Positions 37,462 through 48,959 of a DNA stretch of 64,000 bases are shown in pieces. The stretch comes from Straminergon stramineum. Its lineage: Eukaryota > Streptophyta > Bryopsida > Hypnales > Calliergonaceae. The notes beneath the pieces were generated by a model. That model saw nothing but the letters and a program-made list of their open reading frames with translations, was not told the origin of the DNA and searched no databases. Location of the stretch: assembly GCA_963920665.1 (NCBI GenBank), contig OY987265.1:5399001-5463000 (forward strand), read 5' to 3'. The position numbers and the translations under genes were made by a program. How positions within the stretch are numbered: the first letter of the stretch is position 1; every line of letters starts with the position of its first letter.

Positions 37462-40192
37462 TCAATCCGAGACAGTAAAATTCTCCTGTGTCAGCTCAAC
37501 ACATGGTTTGGGCAACACAAAGGAGTAGGATCCTGCCACCAGCGAGCAGTTCCAAATACTTTTTGTTGAACGGACTTCAAGGGCTATGTTGGCAAGACGA
37601 ATGTCACGAAAAGGCGACTCTGGCAGCCCTCTTAGTAGACCTGCTTGCGTGATATTTTCACCCACAACATTGTGGACAAGAATGTTCTCTATAACTGGAT
37701 ACGCAGAACGATTCCAATCTTCGTCGGGATGTTCTCCATAGTTGCCCATGACAGCGATTGCAGTCTTGACAGAATGCATAACTACGTTTTTCACTGTGAC
37801 GTTTTTGATATATCCTCCACGGCCTTCTGAGGTTTTAAAGCGCACACCCCATCTGCCGCCAGAGACGACCATATCGTCAACCTGCACGAGAAGCGCAGTC
37901 ACAGAAATGAAATTGTGGTCTGAAGAAAACGAGGCAGTTATGAAAGCAAGGACGGAAACAAACGGACCTGTACGTTGGAAATGCCACCAGACATTTCACT
38001 GCCGAACGAAATTCCAGCAGAATGTGGGAAAGCAACTATGCGGCGAACTCGAATATGCTTGCTAGGCATGCCAAAAGATGTTCCATATTGATCCCATCCA
38101 CTCTTGATAGAAATCGCATCATCACCAACGCTGATGTAGCAGTCTTCAATACAGACGTGTTGGCAAGAGTCTACAAATTGACCTCAACAAATAAAAAAGT
38201 GTCACTCCGATGAAACATCCAACAACTACTCCAAATAGATTCAATGTAGCCATGAAATACAAGCAACTAATTAGACATGATTTGTAAGTAGTTAGGGGGT
38301 CAGACTGACAAGTGTCTAGAAATGCATGAAAAATAATCACTCCAGCTGAGACACAACGGTAAGTAGTCTATGCGGTTGACGATCAACTAGTGTAAAGGTC
38401 AGGAGAAGTACCGGGGTCAATACCGTCTGTGTTCTTAGCAGTTTTAGGGTTCAAGATAGTCATGTGTTTCACCACGACATTCCTGCACAATCAACCATAA
38501 TACGATAATAAATTTCTGTTCTTGAAAAGAATATTTTTGTGACGTCTAAAACATATTTGCTGTAGGCTCTCATTCAGCAAAATGATCTTCTGGAAGATGA
38601 AGAGTAACAACAGGAAAACGCAGCAAGGACCTTTCTGGCGTGCCATCGTGAGAAATGAATCTTAACAAAACCAAAACGAGTTTAGGGAAATTACGTCTGG
38701 GTTTAGGATGTTACTTGCAATAGACTGGATGGATGGTCCAGAATGGAGAATTCTGGAAAGTAAGATTTGAAATTAAGATGTCTTGTGACTCGGTAAGCTC
38801 TACCAAATGGGGCCGAGTGTAATTCAAAGTTTTGTTGATGAATCCACTCCACCACACCGCTCCTTGGCCATCAATTGTTCCATTATCACCTGAAATCATA
38901 CGCCAGTTCTTATAAGAACCTGAACTATCACTTAATTAGAGTTTTAAATCCCAGGTCCCTGTCACTTCGATTTACAAATTAGATTCACAAGCTCTTGAAT
39001 AGAATTGGCATACTGAAAGATGACATATTGACATATTCTGACATTCTGCTTCTATACCTCCGGTTATCAGACCTCCTAATTGCGATTGATACTAAATCGG
39101 CTACTACCACGCAGCTCACTCGCAGACTGACGGCGGGTTTTAAGAGTACCTGTGATGATGACATCTTCAAGGCCATCGCCATTAATAAGGCTACTGTATC
39201 TTGGACCTGGCAGCTCGCGACCCCGACCATATGATGGCAAGCCTGGAACGATTAGGTAGTCTTTCAAGTCCTGCACATATATTGGCAAGTAAGCTTCGTT
39301 TCTTTTATGCACACATTCAATCGATTGCAGCGTGATAAAATCTGAATTTCTTCAGAGTAGACGCTTGCATAAAGTTTCGTATTCAAACCAATTACCTCGG
39401 AGCCAAGAATAATAGCCCCGTTCTCCAGGAATAATGTGAGGTGACTAATCAATGTGATACTTCCAGTGAGCCAGCGTCCCGCAGGAATGTACAATTGTGC
39501 ACCACCTTTGTCAGCGTAGCTCCGGAGATAGAAAAAGGCGTTCTCGAATGCATGTGTATTCAACGTCTTTCCATCTCCTACAGCACCAAAATCGGTGATG
39601 GAAACACTGTGTGGACGTCGTTCCCAATCATTTACAGTGTGAGCACAGCTCTCCTTTGACTGCCAAAACGTAAGGACATCTGACTCAGAAACAATACAGA
39701 TTTAAATAAATGACGAACAGCAATAGGAGAATTGAAAATCACTACTAGCAGTGTATGATCAAGCGGCTCGATAGGATATTCACGAACACCCATAAATGCA
39801 GTACGAAATTCTACAGACACGCCACAATGCGAACAGACAAGGAAGTTGCCAAGCTGTGTATGTTGCACAAACTATATAAGTGCGCTCTTCTGTTGCAACT
39901 TCCTCCAAGAAACAAAGCCAGTAATTTGCAAGCGGAGGTTCTGATATCCGGAAATGAAGATAATTGAAATAAACAGAAGGTAAGGAGTCAGGCAATCTCT
40001 TACTTTCACATGTCCGAAGATGTTCTTGTGGAAGCCCATGGGACTCGAAGTATCCACAACTCCATCTGACTCCAAAGAGTCGTCGGCCAGGGAGTGGCCT
40101 ACCAAACATGTGTGCCAAAATTTCTCAGAACCTACGCAGCTCAACAGGAGGAGTAGAAGTCGTAAGCTCTGGAAGCGGTGCAATCTTGTCAT
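37462..40192 (-). CDS. GH28 polygalacturonase-like pectin hydrolase
   Basis: Seven coding exons join in phase on the minus strand: 40,192-40,004, 39,659-39,396, 39,270-39,150, 38,889-38,715, 38,482-38,412, 38,170-37,968 and 37,881-37,462, giving 480 residues. Residues 1-22 are a signal peptide (MTRLHRFQSLRLLLLLLSCV), so the protein is secreted to the cell wall. ITDFGAVGDGKTLNT opens the beta-helix and FLENGAIILGS, PSYGRGRELPG and GDNGTIDGQG follow. The active-site motifs NTDGIDPDSC (267-276, D269) and GDDAISIKSG (289-298, D290 and D291) are intact. The usual G-H-G box is replaced by PHSAGISFGSEMSGG and R-I-K by RFK (355-357), a pattern shared with the plant clade of At3g48950-like proteins, so activity on polygalacturonan is likely but unproven. 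The C-terminus has the conserved W-C and P-C pairs (WNCSL, PKPC). Length and motifs are complete. Confidence 0.93.
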
Positions 40193-42140
40193 TGGATCTT
40201 ACGCAGGTAATGAGATGAGGTAATAAATTTGATGTCTACGATAACACCTCCCCTTTGTCGTAATTGACTGCTCTGTTTTCCTGTGACTTTCCAAAATTTC
40301 TGTTTCCTGACCCAGTTTGATGATGAGGCTGTAGCCTTCTCCTTGCCAGCAAGACATTAAGGCAGCACACGACCAAGGGTGATCCTGTCCAATGAGACCA
40401 TTAGCATAGGCAAGATGGGAGAAGGTACGTAAACTTCTCGAAAGTATCCAAGGATCAACCCAGTATCGAGTCCAAAGATCAGGTACTTGTGCCGACGGTT
40501 CAAAAGGAGAACAGCACCTCAATTCAAAAACTGTCGGCTCCAATACTCCGCCCTGGAAGACAATCACCAACGAGTTCAAAATTTTAGTTCAGACGAACCA
40601 GTGGGCCGTACCAGTGAGTAGAAACATCTCGTCACTCCCATTCGTGATGTGACGCCCATCTTACGATACGAAAACATTTCGTGAAACAAGAGAAAAGCGT
40701 GACGATACTTGATAGGGCTTTCCTTGAACTGCTAACCAAAATATAATAGAAGTGACGAAAAAGAAAAAGTAACAGCGACCATTCTCATCTTGGCGTACAA
40801 TCTGCCGGTGTGTTCTTATCTGCACGATATTTCATAAGTGGACTTAGTCTCCGGAGTGCGACCAGGGCAACCTTGACAATTACTAGGTACTTGCGTATCA
40901 CTCCACAATTGCTTTTCCATACCAATATGTCCGTCAGTTCATGACATCTAAGATAAACATCCCTATATCGATACAATAGAGAAGTAAAAAATATTTCTGA
41001 CTAACACTTCAAATTCACATAAACGAATATCAGAATTCCAGCTACAGGAACTCCACACAAAACGACTCACACTCCTGGGCATCGTAAGAACAAAATCCAC
41101 AACGAAACATCATAACATCAACAGCGAACTCAGTCCCCTGACAATCGATGTAAGGCGTTCGTGCCAGTCATTTTAACGCAATTCTTACTAAACCTTAGGG
41201 TTTAGATTTCAACCAACAGCCTGAGCTAGGAAGTGACAAGATAGGCAGAATCATAGAACTCTCAACCAAGAATTCACACTCGCAGACGAATTCTAACAGC
41301 TCACAAAACAGAGCACCAAGGGAACTGACACCTCTAAAAATCAACATGAGCGTCACATGGCAATTCCCAATCTCCGGTATCCAGATCCCTAGCGGACAAC
41401 AAATAGCTCTAGCCTGTCTTGTAATCCGCAATTCCTACTACGTCTTAGGGTTTAGATATCCACCGACAGCCTGACAGCTAGGAATTGACAAGAAAAACAA
41501 AAAACAGTCTCCCAAAAACAATCAGCCCCAGAATCAACCAAGAATTGGCACTCGGAGACGTAATTCAACAGCTCACAATCACCTCACCAGAAGAACTGAC
41601 ATCCTGAACGTCACATGGCAATTTCAAATCTCCACTATCCAGATCCCTAGCGAACAACAAATATCTCTAGCCCGTCTTGTAATCCGCAATTCCTAAAACG
41701 CCTCAGGGTCTAAATATCCACCCACAGCCAGACAGCTAGAAATTGACAAGAATGCCAAAACAGCCTCATAAAACTCTCTGCCCCTGAATCCACCAAGAAT
41801 TGAAACTCGGAGACGATTTTGAAACAGCTGACAATCAGCTCACCTATGGATTCGAAAACTCCAACGATCTCCAACATCCGCAAAGAACACGCACTCCCAG
41901 AAAAAGAGTTGTTGTTCCTAAGCCCTACCTCAAGAAGAGACCTCAGCAACTCGCGCAAGAATCCCAATCCTCCCAGTGAAGAAACGCGAGTTTTCTCTTC
42001 TCCGTGCGTCGCAAGCCAAATCCTTAAGTTCTGTAATTTCCAAATGATAGTAACCAAAATACAAAACATGGCTCTCCAAGGAATGTTACGAACAGAAAAC
42101 CCACACGCTCTAGAAACCCCTCCCCATTCAACTACAGAAT
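40193..42140 (-). promoter_or_regulatory. Leader and promoter region of the polygalacturonase gene
   Basis: A GC-intermediate region without a convincing reading frame on either strand. AAACCCTA telo-box text occurs at about 41,192-41,206 and 41,448-41,455 (complement strand). Part of it is made of ~255-bp tandem repeats (41,175-41,840). Leader introns are likely but their borders could not be fixed. Confidence 0.4.
41175..41840 (-). repeat. Tandem repeat of ~250-258 bp, two and a half copies
   Basis: Copies begin near 41,178, 41,428 and 41,687 with 'gcaattc(c/t)ta(c/a)' and continue through 'agggtttagat', 'agcctgacagctagga', 'tcggagacg', 'cagctcacaa' and 'ccagatccctagcg'. The spacing is 250 then about 258 bases; the third copy is cut short near 41,840. 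Diverged by point changes and small deletions. Confidence 0.85.
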
Positions 42141-42220
42141 CCCGACGTGACCGGACGTAACCAGCCGGGGCCGGACGTCGCCGGACGTGACCAGACGTAA
42201 CCAGACGTCACCAGCCGGAG
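42141..42220 (-). promoter_or_regulatory. Eight 10-bp ACGT-type units, one per helical turn
   Basis: The 80 bases divide exactly into eight 10-base units of the type CC(G/A)GACGT(G/A/C)A; units three and eight are CCAGCCGG(G/A)G. Read on the minus strand the units give TCACGTCCGG, TTACGTCTGG and TGACGTCTGG. ACGT cores are bound by plant bZIP factors. The array lies upstream of the polygalacturonase leader, which suggests a promoter element; the function is inferred. Confidence 0.7.
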
Positions 42221-42837
42221 CTCGCCAGGAGCTGTTCTCTATTACCGAATTCATAGAACTCCGTCACGGTATGAAGCCACCATGAACAATTGCGGGTTAA
42301 AAAATTGTTGTCGACAACTGAATGCGACCAACGGGCGTTTGATTCTTGGGCGGCAAAAGCAATCCATCTTCGTGGTTCCACTCTCCCTTTTCTTTTCACC
42401 CCGAATTCTTCTGCTTACAGCTCTTGTATTGATCGTTTGTTGCAGCATAGCTTGGAAAATTTGAAACACGGCAGTGCAGATGCAGCGGAGTTTAGGGCCC
42501 GAGTAGTGTACCCCAGAATTGTAGAATTTTTTTACAAATTCGCTTTGTGGCGGAATTTCCTTTTCAGTTTCGTGAAATTACAGTACCTTTGTGGGTGCCG
42601 AGGTACATGAATTCTTGGGTATGAGAGAATTGTGGTTGTGCCTGTGAGTGTTACGACGGTGGCGCTGCAAGGTTCATGGCGCCCGTAATGGTGGTGGGAA
42701 GCGACATTAGCTCGAAGAAAGCCTGGACTTAAAATCCTAAGAAGTGTAGGGATTACACAGTGAAATAGGATTGAGCACAAAACAACAAGAAGCCTAAATT
42801 GTAATCAAATGAGTAGTCGAATTGTAATCAATGAGTA
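42221..42837. other. GC-moderate spacer without a recognised gene
   Basis: Overlapping frames on both strands at 42,208-42,780 show no known domain. It could be the upstream part of the polygalacturonase promoter or the 3' flank of the TPS1 relic. Confidence 0.4.
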
Positions 42838-43769
42838 GCGATATCATATCTTGTTATACACCTTCTGTTGGATACAGTATAGTTCATTTCTACTCAGCAG
42901 AAGAGAAATAGGCGTCGAGTTGATCATGCCATAGGCACCATTGATTCGTCCAACAATCTCATGCACAGTATTCGACAAGCGTTGATCTGCACAAATGTAG
43001 GCTCATGTTCAGATAACATGAAGTTTTTCATGTATAAGCTTGCAATTGTTTAGCATGAGAGATTGAGGAACTTACATTTGATGCCAGACTCTTGTCGTGA
43101 TGGTACTGCAATCTGCACAAGAATCACTCTCTCCCGCCAATCTGGGCATTTCTCGAGAAACATCTCATAGGGTTCCCTTTCTGATTTAGTGGCAATGACA
43201 AGGCATGAGGAGAGAACAACTCTTACAAAAGAGCAGAAAAGGTCTCTCGTCACAAACATTAGCCTCCCACTTTGATATTGTATTAAAAATTCTTACATGG
43301 GGATGAATATTTTATCTCAAGAGAACGGATTTGGTTCCTGTACTCAAAGATGTCTCTAAAACTCTATAGTAATCTTCCAAAAACCAAACCCTACATATGT
43401 CAAATGCTTTTACTGACACAAATAAGACCCTTTACATTCTCACAAAAAATTTTAATACAATGTTTGCATACTGTTGTTCATCAAGGATATAATATTTAAA
43501 TAATCTACTATCTGAATATAGAGCTCTAATATGTACATGATTAGCACAAACTACAAGAGCATTACCTGATAAATAGTCATCACAACGTCTGCAAATGCCT
43601 TGTTCGCTTTCTCATAAGCATCAAACTGCGCATCGAAGCTTTTTGTTGTCTAGAGTGAGTGAGTTCCGGAGACTGAGGTAGTGAAAGAGCAGCCACAAAA
43701 TCGAATTGCAAAAGCCATTGGATAGTACAAGTCCAGGTTGAGAATGTCCAAAAACAAGGGTATACATCC
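42838..43769 (-). pseudogene. TPS1-type trehalose-6-phosphate synthase relic
   Basis: Three pieces of the synthase domain lie in order on the minus strand. The exon 43,769-43,566 holds CIPLFLD, then NGFCNSILWLLFHYL, then LPQSPELTHSRQ and FDAQFDAYEKANKAFADVV, but these need at least two frame changes (after YY and after HYL). The exon ending at 43,076 holds FLEKCPDWRERVILVQIAVP followed by SRQESGIK. A clean donor (T|GTAAGT) joins it to the exon starting at 42,986 with YQRLSNTVHEIVGRINGAYG, after which similarity fades to a stop near 42,848. The PSRQ and FADVV text fits class I (TPS1) rather than class II synthases. The N-terminus, the region between the two exons that binds substrate, the last third and the phosphatase-like domain are missing. 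It cannot make an active enzyme. Confidence 0.85.
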
Positions 43770-44072
43770 CTGAAATCAAATGATGCCATGGAAGGTAACC
43801 CTAAAGGATTCGTAGCATCTACCGCAGATCCACATCATGCAAGCAACGCCATCTTTCAAAGCACCAGCATTACATTTCTCAAGAGATTGAAATTACCTGG
43901 AGCTCAGTGGTGATAGGCTATTCGTCCATGGTTCTTATTGAAAGTGAAAGAGAAATGTCAACATGAACACAATTTTAAAAGATGTTGAAAAAGATGCTTC
44001 ACCAAGCAATACGTTTGTATTTCAAAGGACCGAAACAAGCCAATTGGGCTGAAATTTCTAAAACATGTGAAG
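43770..44072. other. Spacer between TPS1 relic and hAT relic
   Basis: One exon-like stretch near 43,810-43,895 could not be matched to TPS1. Nothing else recognised. Confidence 0.4.
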
Positions 44073-45465
44073 CTAGTTCAAATTGTGGGTGCACAATTTG
44101 TCATCATCTTCAACGAGTCTCCTTAAAGGCCGCCATTGCTGCAACAGTCTTCCGCACTGTGGAGTCGAAGACTGCATCCATGGGGGCAAATTTTTCGACG
44201 CCTCCATCAATCCTCCATTCACGCAACAATACATGCCCCCGCAAGAAAAAATCCTCCCGCAATTCCTCCTGCTATGAATCCACCTTTCACGCCCTCCGAT
44301 AGGCGGGTTATCCAATCCCACTTCGCCATCGCAAAGTTGGCATGGCGGGCCACTAAATACACCTCGATGATCTTGGAAGGCTTGATACTTTGACAATGCT
44401 GATGCATATGCATGGGCCCCCATCGTGAGTTTTTGCAAGACTCTCAATGTGGCATCTTTCGCCTCACAGTTGTCCATTAAGGACTCTTCATCTAATAAAA
44501 AGGAATTCAAAAGACTTCCTGCATAGTGTAAATTAGTGGCCAACATGTCCCAAGAAGCATAAAATGCATTTAGGGCATGTGCAGCATAGTCAACTTGGAG
44601 TGAGAATGGTCGATGCTGCAAATACTTCACATGCTTCTCCACGTTCTTCATCACTAGCCACACTTTACCAACACATGGCTGCTTATTGTTGAATTCACAG
44701 AGGGCACGGGCTCCACCATGAACACAAAGTTCTAGGATGTCCTCCAAAAGGCATCTCTTTGTACTTTCCTTCTTACATAAAGTGTTGTTGCCTTCGTCGA
44801 TGCTTTAATCAATTTGGTGACATATTCATTCCAATTTTCGTCGATGATAGTCATCTCCACTGCTTGTCAAACCTCCACCAACTACTCAATCATCATGAAC
44901 ATTGTAGCTAATAATGTCTCATTTGGATTTTTCAATGTCAAATCCAGCGAATGGTGACAAAAAATGGCTAAAGGCATGTGGTGCGTGTGAATGAATTTCA
45001 CTATCTTCTTTGCATGTTTCACCATCTTCTTCACCTAATCTCCCTTACCCTAGTCTTCCAATAAAAGTTCTAGTGCATGAGTAGAACAACCCTGAAAATA
45101 TATATGCGGAAAGGACCAATTATCAAATTCCTAGCCGCATGCATGTTGGGTGCATTGTTTGTGCAAACTTATACAATATTCTGGGGTCCCACCACATCAA
45201 TGTATTTTATCATGCTAGTAGCAACGTGTTCGGCATCCTTGTATTCCCCCATTGGATCGATGGATCCAAGAAGTCCCTCTCCACTTGTACATGACAACAT
45301 AACATTCATCAAGGGTCGGTGCGTCACATTGTTCCATCCATTTGAGCAAATTGTCACTCCATACTTATGGATTGCGCCCTTTGTCTTTTCAGTTACAATT
45401 GTTGCCACCTCCTCTCTTGCAAATTTCGACAATTTTGTACACACCGCATGGTTCGGAACACTCAT
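44073..45465 (-). pseudogene. Broken hAT-type transposase (DUF659 group)
   Basis: Minus-strand pieces appear in family order. 45,465-45,169 has VTEKTKGAIHKYGVTICSNG, RPLMNVML, GEYKDA and VGPQN. Next, after a break, comes NAPNMHAARNLIIG and, one frame over, HIYFQGCSTHALELLLED, then in-frame stops, KAKKIVKFI-like KHAKKIVKFIHTHHMPLAIF and DENWNEYVTKL. 44,747-44,073 continues with DILELCVHGGARALC, PCVGKVWLVM and a Cys/Gly-rich C-terminal part. These match the DUF659 plus hAT dimerisation region of plant hAT elements. At least three stops and one frameshift make it inactive. Terminal inverted repeats and 8-bp duplication were not found, and the BED finger is absent. Confidence 0.85.
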
Positions 45466-46129
45466 TTTGGAAAGACTCTCATATTTTCAACACCTAGGTT
45501 GGAAGCCCAAACAGACAGACCAACACCCAAATTTGATTAATTTCTAATAGTGCGGAGTACTACTATTGCTATAGAGAGGCTCAATTAGTTGTACAACATT
45601 AGACATGTGCAAGAACTTTTGTTTGCACTCTAACTTACCACATGAATTAACTAGCTTAAGTTGGGGTCTGAAGTAGAACCAAGGTATGGAAAGAGTCTAT
45701 TCATTACATCAAAGCCCTTATGATAATGAGGGCAACATGAGAATATACTTGAGCAACAAATTGAAGACCATTTTGTGACCAAACTAAAGAAGAGGGAGAC
45801 GATGTGGACCAAAAAATTGTGCAAAATTCATTTGATACTAATAGAGTTAATCATAAAGTTTGTCGTGTGTATATAAATGGGTGTCTAAGGAAGGTTTAAC
45901 TAAGAATAAGTTAGTACAAAAGAAACACGACACCAAACTCAATCAAACCTGAATTTTGGTGCTTTAAGGAGTTTCGTCTTGTGTTTTTTTCCCAAATTCT
46001 AGCTCCTCGTCCTACAATGCACACACTTGGCTATTAACTCTAGTATACCAAAGGTTTTGCTATCCTAATTTTCTTACAACATAAGTGCACTTGGGGAAGA
46101 AGACAACAAAGCAGGTCCTTTGACTTTAG
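45466..46129. other. AT-rich spacer after the hAT relic
   Basis: Probably the decayed 5' part of the hAT element plus intergenic DNA. No gene recognised. Confidence 0.45.
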
Positions 46130-46360
46130 CCCTTAAACAACTCCAAGGACATTCTTTGTCCGATGGATGACAAAGAATCTTCCTATATATAATAGAAGTG
46201 CAATTGTTCATCCTTGGAATTTTGTGCAAAAAGGAAAGATCTTGAACAATAGTTTGACCTCCAAATGAATGAGTATTTTTGTTTTTTTAATGTAGATGAT
46301 GTCACACAATTCCAAAAGGGATGATTTCCATGGTCACAACCCAACGTTTAGCCACTAGGC
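46130..46360 (+). mobile_element. TTAA-type ~235-bp repeat, copy 1
   Basis: It starts TTAGCCCTTAAAC (TTAA mutated to TTAG) and carries 'gacaaagaatct', 'ttcatccttggaattttg', 'gacctcc' and 'gatgatgtcacaca' in the same order as copies at 55,212, 62,763 and 63,085. The right end is unclear. No coding capacity. Confidence 0.6.
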
Positions 46361-46500
46361 ATCTAACAATTGTAATGATAGGAGCTCAAATCATAGATTT
46401 GAAAAAACAAACTCAAGAAGGACAAAGAAGTCAACTACATTACTCTATATTTTAGCTTGGTGACAAAGCAAAGACTTGCACATGTATTCATTTAAGTAAT

Positions 46501-46620
46501 AAGGTAGGATGTTCTAAAAGCAACCACTAATATAGGGTACATTTTGCTTTCTTCAATATTCCAATACTGTACATTTCAAGAGGTGATTGCTCAGAGTGAC
46601 CTCGGAGAGATTACTCTTGA
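46501..46620 (+). mobile_element. Partial MITE of the AAGGT...GTGACC family
   Basis: The left end AAGGTAGGATGTTCTAAAAG and the core 'gtacattttgctttcttcaat' match 54,797-55,101. The copy is shorter and its right border was not fixed. Confidence 0.5.
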
Positions 46621-46769
46621 ATTTTTAGAAAACTACATGAGTTAAAAGATAGGGTTCATTTAATTCAAAAAGAAAAAAATGTATATAATATGTAGGGCCA
46701 CTGTAGGTCTATGAAATTCCACATACTCTAAATAATATATATAAATTAGGCTCTATAGAAACATCATGT

Positions 46770-47188
46770 AGGGTAAACCAGCCCATTGCCCCCATCTTCC
46801 CATTACCGCCATCTAACTTTTGACCCCATTACCACCACAAGACTCTTCTAACTCCATTTACTATATTGACAAAATCAAGACATTAACTCTAACTTGGGTA
46901 AGATGTCAATCTTTGATTGGTGAATATCCATGTTCTAATAGATACACTTTAAGGCAATACTGAGTTATTAATATGACATTTATGATTCTACTCTACGAGC
47001 GGTTTTATAATTTCAAGGCAGACAACTTCAAAAATTCACAAAAATTACAATTTTAATTAGAAATTATAATTCCTCTTGGGTTTGATTCATGAAACATGCA
47101 CACACCTTTGAAAAGTAGGTGCCCCTATTGGAGTTGGTTCCAACATAATCAGATTGCTAATTAGAATGGTAATAGGTTGGTCTACCTT
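46770..47188 (-). mobile_element. MITE, family with AAGGTAGACCAGCC ends, copy 2
   Basis: The left end AGGGTAAACCAGCCCATT and the right end AATAGGTTGGTCTACCTT are inverted copies. The interior matches 4,577-5,003 in opposite orientation (gcacacacctttgaaaa, gaaattataattcc). Confidence 0.65.
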
Positions 47189-47940
47189 AGTATGAATTTT
47201 TATTTATAAGTTAGGTTTAACTCATAGGGATTGCGAATTTTTTTTTTATAGTACCATGTATATAGATAAGGAAAAATAATTCATGTGAATGACAAAATGG
47301 ACACAATCAAGAAAATCTACAATGAAGGGTGGTTGCCAATAATTGTGCCACAACACTAGTAGTATATACATCAAAAAAACGAAGTGTAAATATAAAAAAT
47401 TGACCACAAATGGCAAAAATGATCACATTGTACAAATAGGGAGGTTTACCTTAATGAATTCAATGACCTAAAAATTGTACAATATGAAGAAAAAGTTTAA
47501 AAGTCCATCTAACTTGAATCTTTGAAGCCATGTGTGTGAAAACACATTCATATTGAAGGGCACATTCATGAGATAGTTTCAGTGGGGATTCTAAAGTGTT
47601 CAATGGTAAATTTGTTATTAAAAATCTCCACTTGGTCAATGACACTTGAATTGAAGTGATTGTTGTTGATTTCATGGAGTATCCCTATACATGCATGTAT
47701 TAGAGGGAAGGAAAAATTTGTAAAGAAAGGTGGCAACAAAAACTATTGACACCTAAATTTTGTATATAAGATAGCCCCACTTTACAAATTGAATGAATGA
47801 ATTTACAAAAAAATCATAGATTATTGGAAATACATCCTCATAGTTTTTTATGTAAAAATACAATCATCTTAAATGCAATAATGAAGGTAAATAGCCCCAC
47901 ATCAAATACCCTCTTAACTTAGGTGTATACCTTAAATTAC
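47189..47940. other. AT-rich gene-free stretch
   Basis: No gene or clear repeat recognised. Confidence 0.5.
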
Positions 47941-48149
47941 AAGGAGTGGTCTCCGTGAGATAGTGACCAATGCATTTCAACTTAAAAAATTTGTAACTAA
48001 ATCCACAAAGATCCAAAAAATAAAAAATGACTTGGATTAGATGCCAATTCCATTTTTCTTCCTAACAAAATTACAAAAAATTATTTCAAGGAGTTTAGCT
48101 TCCCCCAAGGCATTCAACTCTTAAAAGGTCACTTGAAGAGCATACTACC
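47941..48149 (+). mobile_element. Partial MITE of the AAGGT...GTGACC family
   Basis: The stretch 'tagatgccaattccatttttctt' and 'ctcttaaaaggtcactt' matches 54,960-55,090 closely. The left end is AAGGAGTGGTCTCC; it lacks the 'gtacattttg' core, so it is an internal-deletion form. Confidence 0.55.
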
Positions 48150-48389
48150 ATTAAGTTACATAGCATTGTTTTCCCTCTTGTCTTTGTCAAATGCACTACA
48201 AGGTAACCATATGTTGCATTAACCTAATAGATTGAAGATGAAATCACCTAAACCAGTCCTGAAAATAATCCCAAAATATGCTTTACAAGTGGGATGGTGC
48301 ACAATACTAGAAGCTCACATTGCCATGTAAACAAAATTATAACACTTACTAATTTTACATGTAAATTTTTCACATTGATAGACGGCAAT

Positions 48390-48913
48390 AAGGTAAACCA
48401 ACCTATAACAGGCAAAGTGCCCAATGCAAACACTTAGGAAATGACCCATTACAATCTTACATCAAACCATTTTTGAAATTTTCTAATAAATGAGATGAGG
48501 ACTTCATTAGGTTAGTTAGTGGCCAAAATTAATGCCTTTGGTGATGGTGATCGAGTTATTAGTGACTACTTTAGGAACTTCTACTTTTTCAATGTAAATT
48601 CATCACAAGAAGTGATTTTTATATTCCTTCATCATGTGGCCATGTTAGGAAATTGTCTGATTGATTTTGGTGGTAAGATGACCTTTATGCATATTTTTTT
48701 TGATGAGTATGAAGTAGTCTAGAGTCTGTTTTGGACCAAGTGGGCAACATACTTCAAAAACTCATAAAAAATTCATACTTTGTCAAAAAAATAAAATTTC
48801 AATTGCTCTCTCTATTTCTCACATTTTTCTTTATATGGAAAATAAATAAATAAATTTCAATAATGCCAAGAAGGCAAACCAATTGTTCTTTGTGTCATAG
48901 GTTGGTTTACCTT
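48390..48913. mobile_element. MITE with perfect 17-bp inverted ends, copy 3 of AAGGTA family
   Basis: The ends are AAGGTAAACCAACCTAT and its exact complement. The element is 524 bp and non-coding. It is the best-preserved pair of ends in this family within the window. Flanks (caat and ttat) do not show an obvious duplication. Confidence 0.7.
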
Positions 48914-48959
48914 TTATCCAACCCTAAAGTTAAGAAAATATAAAATTAAATCTAGAAAA

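Noticed and set aside
41190..41455. TTTAGGG-like text as possible interstitial telomere
   Set aside because: Only single AAACCCTA telo-box units occur, as in many plant promoters; there is no tandem telomere array.
43801..43895. Exon-like stretch as N-terminal part of the TPS1 relic
   Set aside because: None of its frames matches the TPS1 sequence expected just before CIPLFLD.
45077..45547. 156-codon plus-strand frame with hydrophobic stretches
   Set aside because: It is the antisense reading of the hAT transposase relic, whose motifs are clear on the other strand.
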